In this document: in pieces, positions 1 to 9,893 of the stretch
Position numbering within the stretch: position 1 is the stretch's first letter
Layout of the letters: each line of letters opens with the position of its first letter
Assembly (NCBI GenBank): GCA_963281255.1
Contig: OY725498.1
Span: 3,534,001-3,598,000, forward strand
Direction of reading: 5' to 3'
Length of the DNA stretch: 64,000 nucleotides
DNA from: Aphrocallistes beatrix
Taxonomy: Eukaryota; Porifera; Hexactinellida; Sceptrulophora; Aphrocallistidae
Program-made: the position numbers and the translations under genes
The notes under the pieces: generated by a model
The model's database searches: none
What the model was told of the DNA's origin: nothing
What the model saw: the letters and a program-made list of their open reading frames with translations, nothing else

Positions 1-1001
1 ATTTACAAAAATATAAATACAAGTACGTGTACTTCAGCAAAAATGAACTTAAAATGAGAACGAAATTACAGTCTCACATATATTGCTATATGGTAAACAA
101 CCAACAACTTAGGTTACAGTTTAGAAAAACCCTATAAAGTATAGTGAACTATTGCTATAATATTTCAAGAAAATGACATTTTATTTGACTCGATTCTGAA
201 AATATTATTTTGAGAAATGTCAAAAAATCTCTCAATTTCGGCGATTTTCTGCTTTTGGCAAAGGTACTCTCATAATCCATAGGTTTTAGCTCAAATATAA
301 TATTATCAAGGTACAGGAAACTGCTGTTTCTTCAGTTTTTAATCGCAAAAGCTAAACTCTAACACTTAAGTTTTAAAGTTTTTTAAAGCAAAATGGGGAA
401 TTTTGTCCATACTCCTTGATCATTTGGTAAAAATGTTGAACAAATTGCAAGATTTGAATAAACTTTTCTTCTATGTATATATTTGACTTTTTATTAGCAT
501 AGAATATCTAAAATTAGTTGACATCACCAATTCTAAGTAACTCCTAGGAGAATTGTGTTAAGAATCGAATTTTCGGACATATTTGGACTTTTGATATATG
601 TTTCTAAGGCTGCATTTGACTAGCTTTGCTGATATTTTGGGCCTTGTTCGGATTTTCATTTTGGGTTTTATTGTATTATTGAGGATTGACCCTGGGATAC
701 AAATATATTTTACAACAAAAGCATGAAAATTTCTTTTTCATATTTCGCGACATTTTTTAAAACTGTGGTAGTTTACGTCTATCCTCCTCAGTGGCGTCAT
801 TTTTTAAATATATTGAGAGTGAGGTTCGCTTTTACATCATTAGTTATTAACAATCGTAGCAAATGAATGCCCACTTTGGAACAAAATGATGTTGAACGTA
901 GAATTTAAGTGAAAATGTAACAAAATGAATATACAGTTAGTATACTTGATCCCTCTCGAAATCTGATGGAGAAGTTTTATAAAATGAAAAAATTCAAAAT
1001 A
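1..1001. other. AT-rich stretch without a recognised gene
   Basis: No coding exon or structured element was recognised. It lies upstream of the final MED14 exon and is most simply part of a MED14 intron, because that exon opens with a splice acceptor and earlier MED14 exons are not visible in the window. Confidence 0.5.
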
Positions 1002-1301
1002 CAGTACACCCTCGCTAATCCGAACACTTCATTCTTACAATCCGAACACTCGAAATATAATCTTTTTCGCCTCTATGCTTTAAATTAACGTTTATAATAT
1101 TATACACTTCAATAAGATTGAGAAACCTCATTGAAGAAGTAATTATAACAAAATATTATCCTAATATTCTAACAATTCAAATTTTTTATAGTTAATACTC
1201 CATTGAATTAGTGTTATTTCACTAATCGGAACAAATTCACTAATCCGAACGATTTATTAGATCATTGGCACAGAGCTGTTCGGATTAGCGAGGGTGTACT
1301 G
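1002..1301. mobile_element. pogo/Tigger-type MITE, 300 bp
   Basis: The ends are inverted repeats of about 24 bp that begin CAGTACACCCTCGCTAATCC and are flanked by TA on both sides. CAGT-type ends with a TA duplication are typical of the pogo/Tigger branch of Tc1/mariner. There is no coding capacity, so this is a non-autonomous copy. Confidence 0.8.
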
Positions 1302-1386
1302 TAGTGAATATTAACTACATAATAATAAATACAGAATGAAAAAAGGACACCTTGTCTTTTCGCAAAGCGGTTTCTCAAATTTGTAT

Positions 1387-1436
1387 ATATATATATACAC
1401 ATTAATTGAGTTTCAATAGTAAGGATATATATATAT
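1387..1436 (-). repeat. family A leader with (TA)n tract
   Basis: Reverse-strand copy of the leader motif TCCTTACTATTAAAACTCGA plus an AT dinucleotide tract. The same leader occurs near 9067, 27611, 52157, 52711 and 55828, usually beside family A repeats or (TA)n tracts. Confidence 0.6.
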
Positions 1437-1739
1437 AAATATGTCAAAATATCTATGTAAAAGTGTGAAAATATATACATAATATTCTTTATTGCTATGC
1501 ACTTTGGAAAAATTATCATGTGTGTATGTTGCAAGTCCAAATCTGGTGTATTCGCGGATCCCCTGGGTTAAGTCCGAAACATATGTTAACAAGTCCCACC
1601 AAAAAAAAGACTTTCCCTTTACTGTTTCAGACTTTTATTGGTGTATACCCGAATACTACTAGATTCGGACTTGCACTGCAACAGTGCAACATGTGTACTA
1701 GATTGCTTTGAATTAATATTAACAACGACAGTTTACTGT

Positions 1740-1972
1740 GGTGTCATATAATGATTTCTATTGTGGAGTGAAGTCATATAATGTATAGAAAAGAGTGAAA
1801 ATTGTTTCCATTTTTTGCAGAGGTGTGAAAATTTTGTTATATATTCTAACTTAATAATATTCGTTGACTCATCATTAGAAACTTGTATGCTAATTTTCAT
1901 ATTCCTAAGACTTGGCAGTTCGTCAATCAATTTGGACATACAAAAATTCCTAGCATTTTAATATATTACTTT
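1740..1972 (-). repeat. family A2 repeat relic
   Basis: On the minus strand it reads from a head like that of the 44.2 kb element (a TATTAAAATGCTAGGA-type end followed by a diverged TTGATTGA head) into an AAAATTTTCACACCTC-type body. Its outer end lies only about ten bases from the acceptor of the MED14 exon, so it forms part of the intron end. Confidence 0.5.
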
Positions 1973-1981
1973 TACTCTTAG

Positions 1982-2721
1982 GTGCTGCTAACTTATTGGA
2001 CTATGAAAGATTGGTTAAATTTGGAAATCTTCCAACTCTTGATCACTCAAGAATCAAATTGGAAGCAGATTCTTTTCTTGTTCAATTTGATTACATATGC
2101 GTTTCAGTTCATTTAGAATCAACTTTCATGGACCTTGGAGTGAAATTGTCTCATGTCGATAATGGTATTGATCAAGCAGCACTAAATACTCTTGATATAC
2201 AAGCACTAGAGATGTGTTTCCATTCAAGCAAAATAAAATCACCTCAGTTCAGCAATAACGCTTTGTCTTGCTATCTCAAATTAATGAGTTCCCCTTTGAG
2301 ATTTCTGCAAACTGCTGCCTTCATTATTAGGCAATCTCGTAACACACCAACCGATTGGCTATGGCAGCCCGAGTTATGTTTAACTACCCCTGATAACTCA
2401 CAGGTTAAGCCTCAGGATGATCTATCCGCGTCTCCTGGTCATAGTTGTTTATTCATTCTCCCAAATAAATGTTATGTCCTTTATATCCGGTTCTCACCTC
2501 TAAAACAGAAACAAGGTCCAATTCTTGATTTAGTTCTACTTTATGACTACAAACATAATAAAACTGATTTAAAAACACATGGAATATCTGATACTGGTCG
2601 GACACCAGAATTAATCGTAAACGCAATAAATAAAATTTTAGCCAGAGTAAATTCTTGTAATGAATCAGATTGTTCGTTATTACTAGCTGTAGAAGAGTTA
2701 TCAAAAAAATTGGAGATTTAA
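1982..2721 (+). CDS. MED14: Mediator complex subunit 14, last coding exon
   Basis: MED14 is the central scaffold of Mediator, the nuclear complex that links transcription factors to RNA polymerase II. The exon begins after the acceptor TTTACTCTTAG and stays open for about 246 codons to a TAA. Recognition rests on the C-terminal pattern: an asparagine-lysine start to a hydrophobic strand, a strand near LVLLYDY, a helix near NAINKILARVN, and the closing segment CSLLLAVEELSKKLEI, which parallels the C-terminus of animal MED14 (remembered family pattern, not an alignment). An upstream Trp-rich stretch (WLWQPELC) fits the preceding domain. The first two bases complete a codon from the missing previous exon. 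No canonical AATAAA signal is visible in the next 300 bases. The gene lies upstream of the kinesin in the same orientation. Confidence 0.8.
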
Positions 2722-3606
2722 TGAGGTGGAATTAATATGATAGAACATATTTTCGTCGTATATACTAATCGATACTACAAATGGCTACTGCATTTTCCGA
2801 GCATATGATGAAGGTTATTGAACGATCTATTTCCTATATTTCTTGATTCAATTCTTTTGTTGATAGATCTATGTTTCCCTTATTCTAGAAAGACTTAATC
2901 ATGACCAATTTTTTAAATGTATTTATTTTGCAATTGATATGTTATTTTCTACTGTATAGGGTTATTTTGTTTTGAGTATTGATTAATATATAGATATTTG
3001 AATAATATATACTTCTTTGCCTTATATATCACTTATCATTCTATACACTAAGGTGATTCTCAACTTTTTTTCAACTTTTTTTACTGCGGCACTCTCTAAA
3101 ATGTGAGATAATGGCAGATCCAATTGATGTTCATAGTAGGATAATCTAATTACTCCATCTTTTGTTAATAAAAATGACGATTTTTCTCTAGTACAGTCAA
3201 ACCTATCTCTATAATAAACATCCTCGGGACCGGATTTTTCTTCATTAAGCAGAAGTTCCATTGAAATAGCAGACAAATCGTAACTTGACTACTTGTAAAT
3301 TTATATTGGTCTTTCAATTCAAAAATGAATTTTACATTGTTTACTGTTATCGTTCACAGTGCGGAAAGTAGTAGGGTGCAATATGTTTAATACAGTACTC
3401 TAGGGGTCCGAATAAACGGGGGGGTGGAAAATTCTCAATAATTAATTAATTAATAAGCGGGGGGGGTGGAAATTCCGCTTGGTCGGCTGATAAGTCATGG
3501 CCAAAAATTTTTTAATATCCACAGTTGCGTTTCTAATTGACCATGAGCAATACTACAAGTAATTCCCTTTCTGCTGCTTTACTACTGTATTGCAATCACT
3601 CTCAAC
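2722..3606. other. MED14 3' flank, no gene
   Basis: AT-rich sequence, presumably 3' UTR then intergenic. One pogo-like end (CAGTCAAACCTATCTCTATA from 3194) occurs, but no matching opposite end was found. Two G-runs near 3418 and 3459 flank a short duplicated segment. Confidence 0.45.
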
Positions 3607-3875
3607 CAGTGGCGTAGCTAGCATTACGCACGTGCGTACTAAAATTACGAAGCTAGGGGCGCAGAATATTAATCATGGCAACAAAACTCTATTTTTTGAA
3701 CCTGTCTTTTTCAGTAGAATTAATGAATTCTCCTCGCATTTGATTAATCAATTATAATTGAACAATTGATTAGTACATTCAGAAAAAATAGCTATCAAAA
3801 TTTTATTTTCAGGTGGAAGTGGGTCGCCAATTTCGAGGAGTGCTTAATAATTTAAAATATCTAGCTACGCTCCTG
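3607..3875. mobile_element. hAT MITE with 8-bp duplication CTCTCAAC
   Basis: The ends CAGTGGCGTAGCTAG and CTAGCTACGCTCCTG form a short inverted repeat, and CTCTCAAC is repeated exactly on both sides. An 8-bp duplication with CAG-type ends is the hAT signature. It is non-coding. Confidence 0.85.
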
Positions 3876-3955
3876 CTCTCAACCATTTTTCGTTCATTAT
3901 TATTTTCTGTTACTTTTTTTCGGATATTTTGCAAATTTTATTAATTATTTCGAAA

Positions 3956-4902
3956 TGAATGTGTCTGACTACGGGATAGCCATGCGTTCTAGGCAATCAG
4001 GATGATAGAATCAGGAGTACCTAAAAAAGAGGGAGCTAAGAAGAGGCTTAATGTTGGATATCGTTCAGTCCGAAGATGGTCCCAATCCAATAATTCGGGA
4101 GTTTCACTGGAAATCAAGAGGCACTCTGGACATCCGCCGATTTTATACCGTGTAAGCAAAACTTTTATTGATAAATATCTGGGGAAACGACTCCAGTCAA
4201 ACGAGGAAATTCGCGAAGAAACTGCGAGGGAAAGGCTATACTATTTCGCTTAATACTGTCTATAGGCATTTGAAAGATCATATCGGTGCGAAGTTGTACA
4301 AACGTCCAAAAAGGCCACGAATTATCGACAGGATTAAAAAAACCCGACTTTATTTTGCCCTAACCCATCAACATTGGACTGTTGATGATTAGAAAAAGGT
4401 TTGTGGTCGGATGAGTCCCCCCTTGAGTTGTTTGCATCCCCGAATCCACAAAATAACCGCTTTGGGGACAAAACCAGCGAAAGATTAGAGCCTGTCCTCA
4501 AAATGAAATTTCCAGCGAAGGTCATGGCATGGGGCATGATGTCCCATTCTGCTGTTTTAGAACTGCACATAGTCCCTCAAAAGCAACTGTAAATGGTACT
4601 TACTATCGGGATCATATAATAAAGAGGACTTGTCTTCATGCAATTCGAAGAAAGCGTAAAACAGTTTATATTTGTGAGAGGGCTATGTTACAACACATGT
4701 CAAATTATCGGACATACCTAATTTATGGAATGGAACCGAACAGAATGGTTCCGTTCCGTTATGTTCTATTCCATTCCGTAAATTAGGTATCCCAAATTTT
4801 CTGTTCATGTAAGACGGTGCACCAGCTCACACTGCTAATTTGACTCAAGCATGGTGTCAAAGAACTTTCCAAGATTTTGGAAGAAAGGTGAATGGCCATG
4901 CA
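3956..4902 (+). pseudogene. Tc1-type transposase, 5' part (broken)
   Basis: Successive frames encode an N-terminal helix-turn-helix region (SGVPKKEGAKKRLNVGYRSV), a second DNA-binding part (KKLRGKGYTISLNTVYRHLK) and the catalytic core around LWSDESPLELFASPN, followed by VMAWGMMSHSAV and a decayed DGAPAHTAN. Tc1 transposases cut and paste DNA at TA sites. Frame changes near 4170 and 4390, a MITE at 4710-4792 and the inverted-repeat element from about 4903 break the gene. The reading resumes at 8856. It cannot make an active enzyme. Confidence 0.85.
4710..4792. mobile_element. 83-bp Mutator-like MITE in Tc1 gene
   Basis: The ends GGACATACCTAATTTA and TAAATTAGGTATCC are inverted, with a near-exact 9-bp duplication (CAAATTATC / CAAATTTTC, 8 of 9). 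The ends match those of the element at 26141, which has an exact 9-bp duplication. 9-bp duplications suggest Mutator-like elements. Confidence 0.65.
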
Positions 4903-5023
4903 TAGCATTCTAATACACTAAGGCAATGCCGCTAGCTATAATTTCTGGACCATGGATTGGTTAAATGAGCTAATTAATTTTCATAGTTAGTTCATTTTCA
5001 GATCATTCTTAGCTACCTCGACC

Positions 5024-5155
5024 CAGTGTTTCCCGTCGAGCGGGTTAAGCGCGCTATTTAGCACGCTTAGCTTGTCGAATAACGTGAATTTGTGAAATAA
5101 TGCAATAAAAATTACAAATTTAACGTGCTTTCCAATAATCCTCAGGGAAACACTG
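5024..5155. mobile_element. hAT MITE with 8-bp duplication CCTCGACC
   Basis: The ends CAGTGTTTCCC and GGGAAACACTG are exact inverted repeats, and CCTCGACC is repeated on both sides. 132 bp, non-coding. Confidence 0.85.
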
Positions 5156-5269
5156 CCTCGACCTACGAAACGCCTGGATAGCTCATGTGTCCAATAACTA
5201 TTTTTATTTTTTATTAAGATAATTATTTCAGAAACCCATATTTGCAAACAGATTCGAATACAAAATATT

Positions 5270-5391
5270 TAGACAGGAATAGCTCTCACACATAGATGCT
5301 AATACAAAATATTTTCGACTAATAGGGTTCTCTGCTTAATCGGGGCAAAATGTCCTCTGACCGATTTGACCCTATTAAGCAGAGTCGACTG
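5270..5391. mobile_element. pogo-type MITE fragment
   Basis: It matches the right two thirds of the complete MITE at 22258-22446, including the end TATTAAGCAGAGTCGACTG followed by TA. The left end is missing. Confidence 0.7.
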
Positions 5392-5660
5392 TATTTCTTA
5401 TTGTCAAATTTCGGAGAGTGAACGTCGACTTCAATTATCTAATCATCACCATTTTTCGATTAAACAACAATCCAATAATCCTAGTTTTGGACTTTTATTT
5501 GGGACCGTGTTTCATCTCCTCGCCCGCATCAATAGTTAGCTACCGCATATATTGTCATCTTGTGATCAGTATCCCATTCTATTTCAGGTACAGGGAATTT
5601 GTTGCTAGAGATTGAGTTATACAGTCGATATACCAGCATTTCAAAATATATTGATGGTTA

Positions 5661-6249
5661 CAGGGCCGGTCCTTCCCACTAGGCAAACTAGGCAGTCGCC
5701 TAGGGCGGCATATTTGTAAACTGAGTGAACTCCTCTATGATATCCATATTTTGCGAAATCTAAATTCACAAGAACTATTGGAACATTGTTTGAAACATTG
5801 TTTGAAAGGACCAAAAGCTGTTCTACAATTTATTTGTGAAAATAAGCTTACAAGGAGTTTTCCAAATACTTTTATCGCTCTACTTATCCTGTTAACACTC
5901 CCAGTTCCTGTTGCAAGTGGTGAGAGAAGTTTTTCGAAGCTGAAACTGATAAAAACATATATTCGTTCTTCAATGATACAGGAAAGACTTGTGGGCTTGT
6001 CAACAATATCTGTTGAACATGAAATAGCGCAAAAGCTAGATCTTAAGAAACTAGTGACTGAGTTTGCTAAAACTAAAGCTAGAAAAGTAGATTTTGATAC
6101 TTAGATTACTGTTATAACTTTACTACCTACACTTCATTTAGTCTTTTTTCAAAATATTATTTTTAGGATATGTATTCGAAAAGAGGGCGGCACGGCTTCA
6201 AATTTGCCTAGGGCGGCGGATTTAGAATCCGACTCGAGGACCGGCCCTG
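5661..6249 (+). mobile_element. hAT element with 8-bp duplication GATGGTTA
   Basis: The ends CAGGGCCGGTCCT and AGGACCGGCCCTG are exact inverted repeats bordered by GATGGTTA on both sides. Subterminal GCCTAGGGCGGC motifs appear near both ends. It carries the last ~110 codons of a hAT transposase, so it is an internally deleted copy. Confidence 0.88.
5751..6104 (+). pseudogene. hAT transposase C-terminal dimerisation domain (truncated)
   Basis: The fragment contains the hAT dimerisation signature around LPVPVASGERSFSKLKLIKT followed by a conserved Arg-rich helix and an ERLVGLSTIS segment. Only the last ~118 codons remain. The N-terminal zinc finger and the catalytic Asp residues are gone. It ends with a stop inside the element and is in the same orientation as the ends described. 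Confidence 0.8.
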
Positions 6250-6426
6250 GATGGTTATTGAGACTTCAATGCGTGAATTGAATGTTTGTAGCCAATTATA
6301 TATCAAATTACCAGCCTTGACTATATTATAAAATAATGAGATAATGGTCATGTTATATCGCCTACCAGCATCTCCACTGAAGGTCTTTTTAGAACTAAAA
6401 CAACTTTACTATTAACTAGAGCATTA

Positions 6427-6990
6427 GTCGATCCTCAAAAAAAGGATCTAGATCCAGATCCCGATCCTAACTTATAAAAGGATCTTCGATCCGATCACGA
6501 TCCTAATTTTATAAAAGGATCTTCGATCCGATCACGATCCCCAAAAAGATCCTTTCAATAATAGTCAGAGATTTTTAGTACAGCTCCTGGAAGGAGATGC
6601 CTTATGGCATGGACGGCGTGCAATGTCCGTCCGTCTGCGGCAGCCTGGGGCGTACTTAGTACTTAAGTTAGTCTTCAAACCATAAAACATATTTAATCAA
6701 CATAAATTTCAACACTTTCACCTCCAACTTGGGGATTAAAAAGAAAAAGGATCGGATCGAATTCAGTAAAAGTTTCGATCCGATCCCGATCCTACTTTTA
6801 AAAAGGATCGTCGATCCGATCGCAATCCTCAAAAAAAGGATCGCGATCCGGATCTTTAGCTACTTACCATTTTCACTCCAGAAACCGATCCGATCACGAT
6901 TCCTCAGGCTGTAGTATGGCCCAGATCGACGATCCTTTTTAAACTTGATCAAGGGATCGTGATCGTGATCAGATCCTTTTTAAACTTTTA
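6427..6990. repeat. GATC-dense repeat cluster
   Basis: Two blocks (6427-6556 and 6745-6990) are packed with GATC, often as GGATCTTCGATCCGATCACG, and are separated by about 190 bp with a more balanced base composition. A similar block lies at 24745-25125. The orientation flips between blocks, as in an inverted-repeat element, but no clean ends or duplication were found. Confidence 0.6.
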
Positions 6991-7366
6991 AAAACTTTGA
7001 ATGATCTCATTCGTGATATTATAACTATATAGCTCTTAAAGAAAATTTGAATATTTTGCAGAGGATTTTAATGAAGAAATGTATTAATAGATTTTGATTT
7101 TGAGTTTGTTACAAATGAAATAAAATATATTGCTGACCTGTATTTGATGATTCAAAAATTGAGTACTAAATAATGTGGCTGGGCGTGCATTTTTCTATTA
7201 TACAAAAAATCTAACCTATTTAACACTGATAAACGATGTAAGTATAGAGTGATGTAGGATCTCAATATATTCTCGTTGATTTATTAGACAGGGGTTCACT
7301 ATCCATATATTGTTGTCATCGACTGCGTTACTATTCCATAAAACTTTCAAATTACTGACTCTGAAG

Positions 7367-8121
7367 CAGGGGTGGATACAGGGTTTAGACTCAGGGGGGG
7401 TCAAAAGCGAGCTAAGGTAAAAAATTTTTTAACTTTAGGTGGTCAAATATCAATGTACAGCAATTCTTATCAAATCTCATACGGGATTTGAATTTCCTTC
7501 CTGTAACCTGATTACCACTTTGTGCTTCGCGCCAATTCATCACAAGAGTTAAACCGGATTTCAATACTCATTTTAGTAGTGAAGAAAGCACTGAAATACA
7601 ACTAGAAATATAAAAAGAACACGACTAAAACAAAAATTATAACCTTCTTGGACTACTATGGGCAAACTTTGAGATGACGTTTTCAATGTTTACACGGATG
7701 TCCTTATTACAAAAAATGAGAGCAAGACTAGAAAGTCGCTCTTCAACCATAGTAGACCTCAAGTACGTTTTAACAACCCTAAGTTCACTGAAGGATCGCT
7801 CTGAAGTACATGATGAAACAGGAAGCTTCACCTCGAATTTAAATGGAAACTCGAAGCTAATGTTGGAGTATTCGTCTCAAATAAAGGAATAATTGTTACA
7901 CTTATGGGTTAATGTAAATCAGATCTGATGAAATCATTAAACACGGAATAATTGAATTGAAGAAAGAAGTATCTTAGTAGATATCATTGGAATTGAGAAA
8001 ATAAACTCATATAATTGAGGGCTAAAGTTCACAAATCTGGGGGGCTAGGCCTAAATAGCTCCCCCGTAGATCAATTCGTAAAATTTTCAGGGGGGCCATG
8101 GCCCCCCTGTATCCGCCCCTG
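7367..8121 (-). mobile_element. hAT element with 8-bp duplication CTCTGAAG
   Basis: The ends CAGGGGTGGATACAGGG and CCCTGTATCCGCCCCTG are inverted repeats with exact CTCTGAAG duplications. G-runs lie just inside the left end and C-runs inside the right. It contains a hAT transposase tail on the minus strand. Confidence 0.88.
7637..7831 (-). pseudogene. hAT transposase C-terminal fragment
   Basis: A 64-codon remnant with the dimerisation signature SERSFSELRVVKTYLRSTM. This is the last part of a hAT transposase and lacks the catalytic residues. The host element is internally deleted. Confidence 0.75.
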
Positions 8122-8855
8122 CTCTGAAGTTCTTCGAAAACAATTTTATCCCGGTTCAACTCGTACTAAATCACTAGTATTAATTTTAATCATAGTTGAA
8201 GACACATGGGTTGATAGAGAGAGTTGTGTTGTTGTAATGTATGACGATGGGATATATTCATAAAAATTGTGATAATCGTGTGTAACCGTATCCTCGCTAA
8301 AAATTTAGGGATTATAATGCTCTAATTTCAAAAACAGACAACTCTAAACTTCAAAAGTATAATAATTCTTCCTTTCTTAGGAATGGTGTGACAAGACCGG
8401 ATAAAGGATGAAGAAAGAAAAGTGATGTCAAACGGAATAACAATGTTTGGATCTTCCTTAATCTTAGAATCTGCTCTTCTCTTCATAACATCCCTCAGTT
8501 TTCTCTTCATAACATCCCTCAGTTTATTCATGTAATTTACCCTTTCAATAATGATTACTCGTACTTAGTGTCTAATGTTAGTCTTGCTGTGATGTGCTAT
8601 GAATCTATTTCGAATGTACTGTTTGTTTGCTAATTAAAATTGAACTTATTATGATTATAAACGCTCATTGATTAAATGCTTAACCTTTTGAACCCAGTGA
8701 TATGAATTTAATAAGTGTGGTGTAGAAGAGTATATCAAATAGAAAGCGAATAAATGTTAAATTGATAATGAGTGAATAATTCACTTAGCTAGTTTAACCA
8801 ATCCATGGTCCAGAAATTACAGTTGGCGCCATTGCCTTAGTGTATTAGAATGCTA

Positions 8856-9060
8856 GGGGCCAGGTAATTCTCCCAACCAAAATCCTATTGAGAATCTATG
8901 GGCGATTCTTTCAGATAGGCTAGATGAAATGAGACAAATATGCAGAACTGAAGTTATCATTACAAGATTCAAAATAGCATGGTCCAGTATCGATTCGAAA
9001 ATTCTGAACAATTTAGTTAAAGGAATGCATAAGCGAATTGCGCAGATTATAGAGACAATG
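8856..9060 (+). pseudogene. Tc1-type transposase, 3' part
   Basis: This continues the frame broken at ~4902: a decayed catalytic block equivalent to NPIENLW (8877-8900, in GGCCAGGTAATTCTCCC...) is followed by LSDRLDEM, FKIAWSSIDSKILNNLVKGM and HKRIAQII, the usual Tc1 C-terminus. It directly precedes the family A leader at 9067. Confidence 0.8.
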
Positions 9061-9066
9061 GTTATT

Positions 9067-9119
9067 ATCCTTACTATTAAACCTCGATTAATGTGTATAT
9101 GTTTATATATATATATACA
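9067..9119 (+). repeat. family A leader with (TA)n
   Basis: Leader ATCCTTACTATTAAACCTCG followed by TGTGTATATG and an AT tract. The matching family A body resumes only at 20716, after about 11.6 kb of elements inserted in the AT tract. Confidence 0.65.
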
Positions 9120-9891
9120 CAGGGTGGCTTGTAAGTTCTGTCCCAAGCTTTATTAGGTATAAAATTTCTTAAACTCAAACAATCTTAGTTATTATGGTCT
9201 TTAGATATTGTAATTCGAATATTTTCAATGATTTTAAAAGATTTTTCGATTCTATGACTTAGAAATATGTTTTGTATGGTGAGTTTTGAGAAAAAAAAAT
9301 GTGTCCTGGCACGCAGCGAAAATCGTGAATCAGGGCCCACTGCTTTTCAAGTTATCTTCCCAGAGTCTTCAAATCCTAGGAAAAATTAGCTCACACATTC
9401 TCCTCGAACACTATAAATTTGTAGAAATATAGAATGTTTATATCAGTATATATTGAGAACCTTTTGGATCAGATTTTTGGTGATGTGAAAAAAAGTGCCA
9501 TTTTGGGTGATTTTGCAAAATGTACCTAATTTGAAGTAGTGAAATAATAACTTTATCTCGTTTCTGATAATGAATGCAATGGATTTGTGAAATATTTCAA
9601 TGGTGAATGAGAGGTATCTGGTGCTAAATCGTCATGGAACATCGATTTTAGAGACGTTTTGTACAGAAGCAGTGGCCTGGATTCTTGATTTTCGCTGCGT
9701 GCCAGGACCCATTTTTTTTTCTCAAAACTCACCATACAAAACATATTTCTAAGTCATAGAATCGAAAAATCTTATAAAATCATTGAGAATATTCGAATGA
9801 CAATCTCTAAAGACCATAATAACTAAGATTGTTTGAGTTTAAGAAATTTTATACCTAATAAAGCTTGGGACAGAACTTACAAGCCACCCTG
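9120..9891. mobile_element. mariner-type MITE, copy 1
   Basis: Long inverted ends (~250 bp) start CAGGGTGGCTTGTAAGTTCT and include GTCCCAAGCTTTATTAGG. The right end is followed by TA. Related copies are at 31408 and 47309. There is no coding capacity. CAGGG ends with TA flanks point to Tc1/mariner. Confidence 0.8.
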
Positions 9892-9893
9892 TA

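Larger units (their letters stand above)
4903..8855. mobile_element. ~4-kb inverted-repeat element inserted in Tc1 gene
   Basis: About 65 bp at the left end (TAGCATTCTAATACACTAAG onward) recur inverted at the right end (ending TTAGTGTATTAGAATGCTA). Between them the Tc1 transposase reading frame is interrupted exactly between the lost Trp-Pro codons. A short imperfect duplication (TGGCCA / GGGCCA) borders it. The interior holds three hAT elements, a pogo-type fragment and GATC-rich repeats, but no transposase belonging to these ends, so its superfamily is unknown. Confidence 0.6.

Noticed and set aside
3022-3276. 84-codon minus-strand frame and a pogo-like end at 3194
   Set aside because: The apparent peptide pattern is the translated end of a pogo-type MITE; no partner end was found, so it is listed neither as a gene nor as a complete element.
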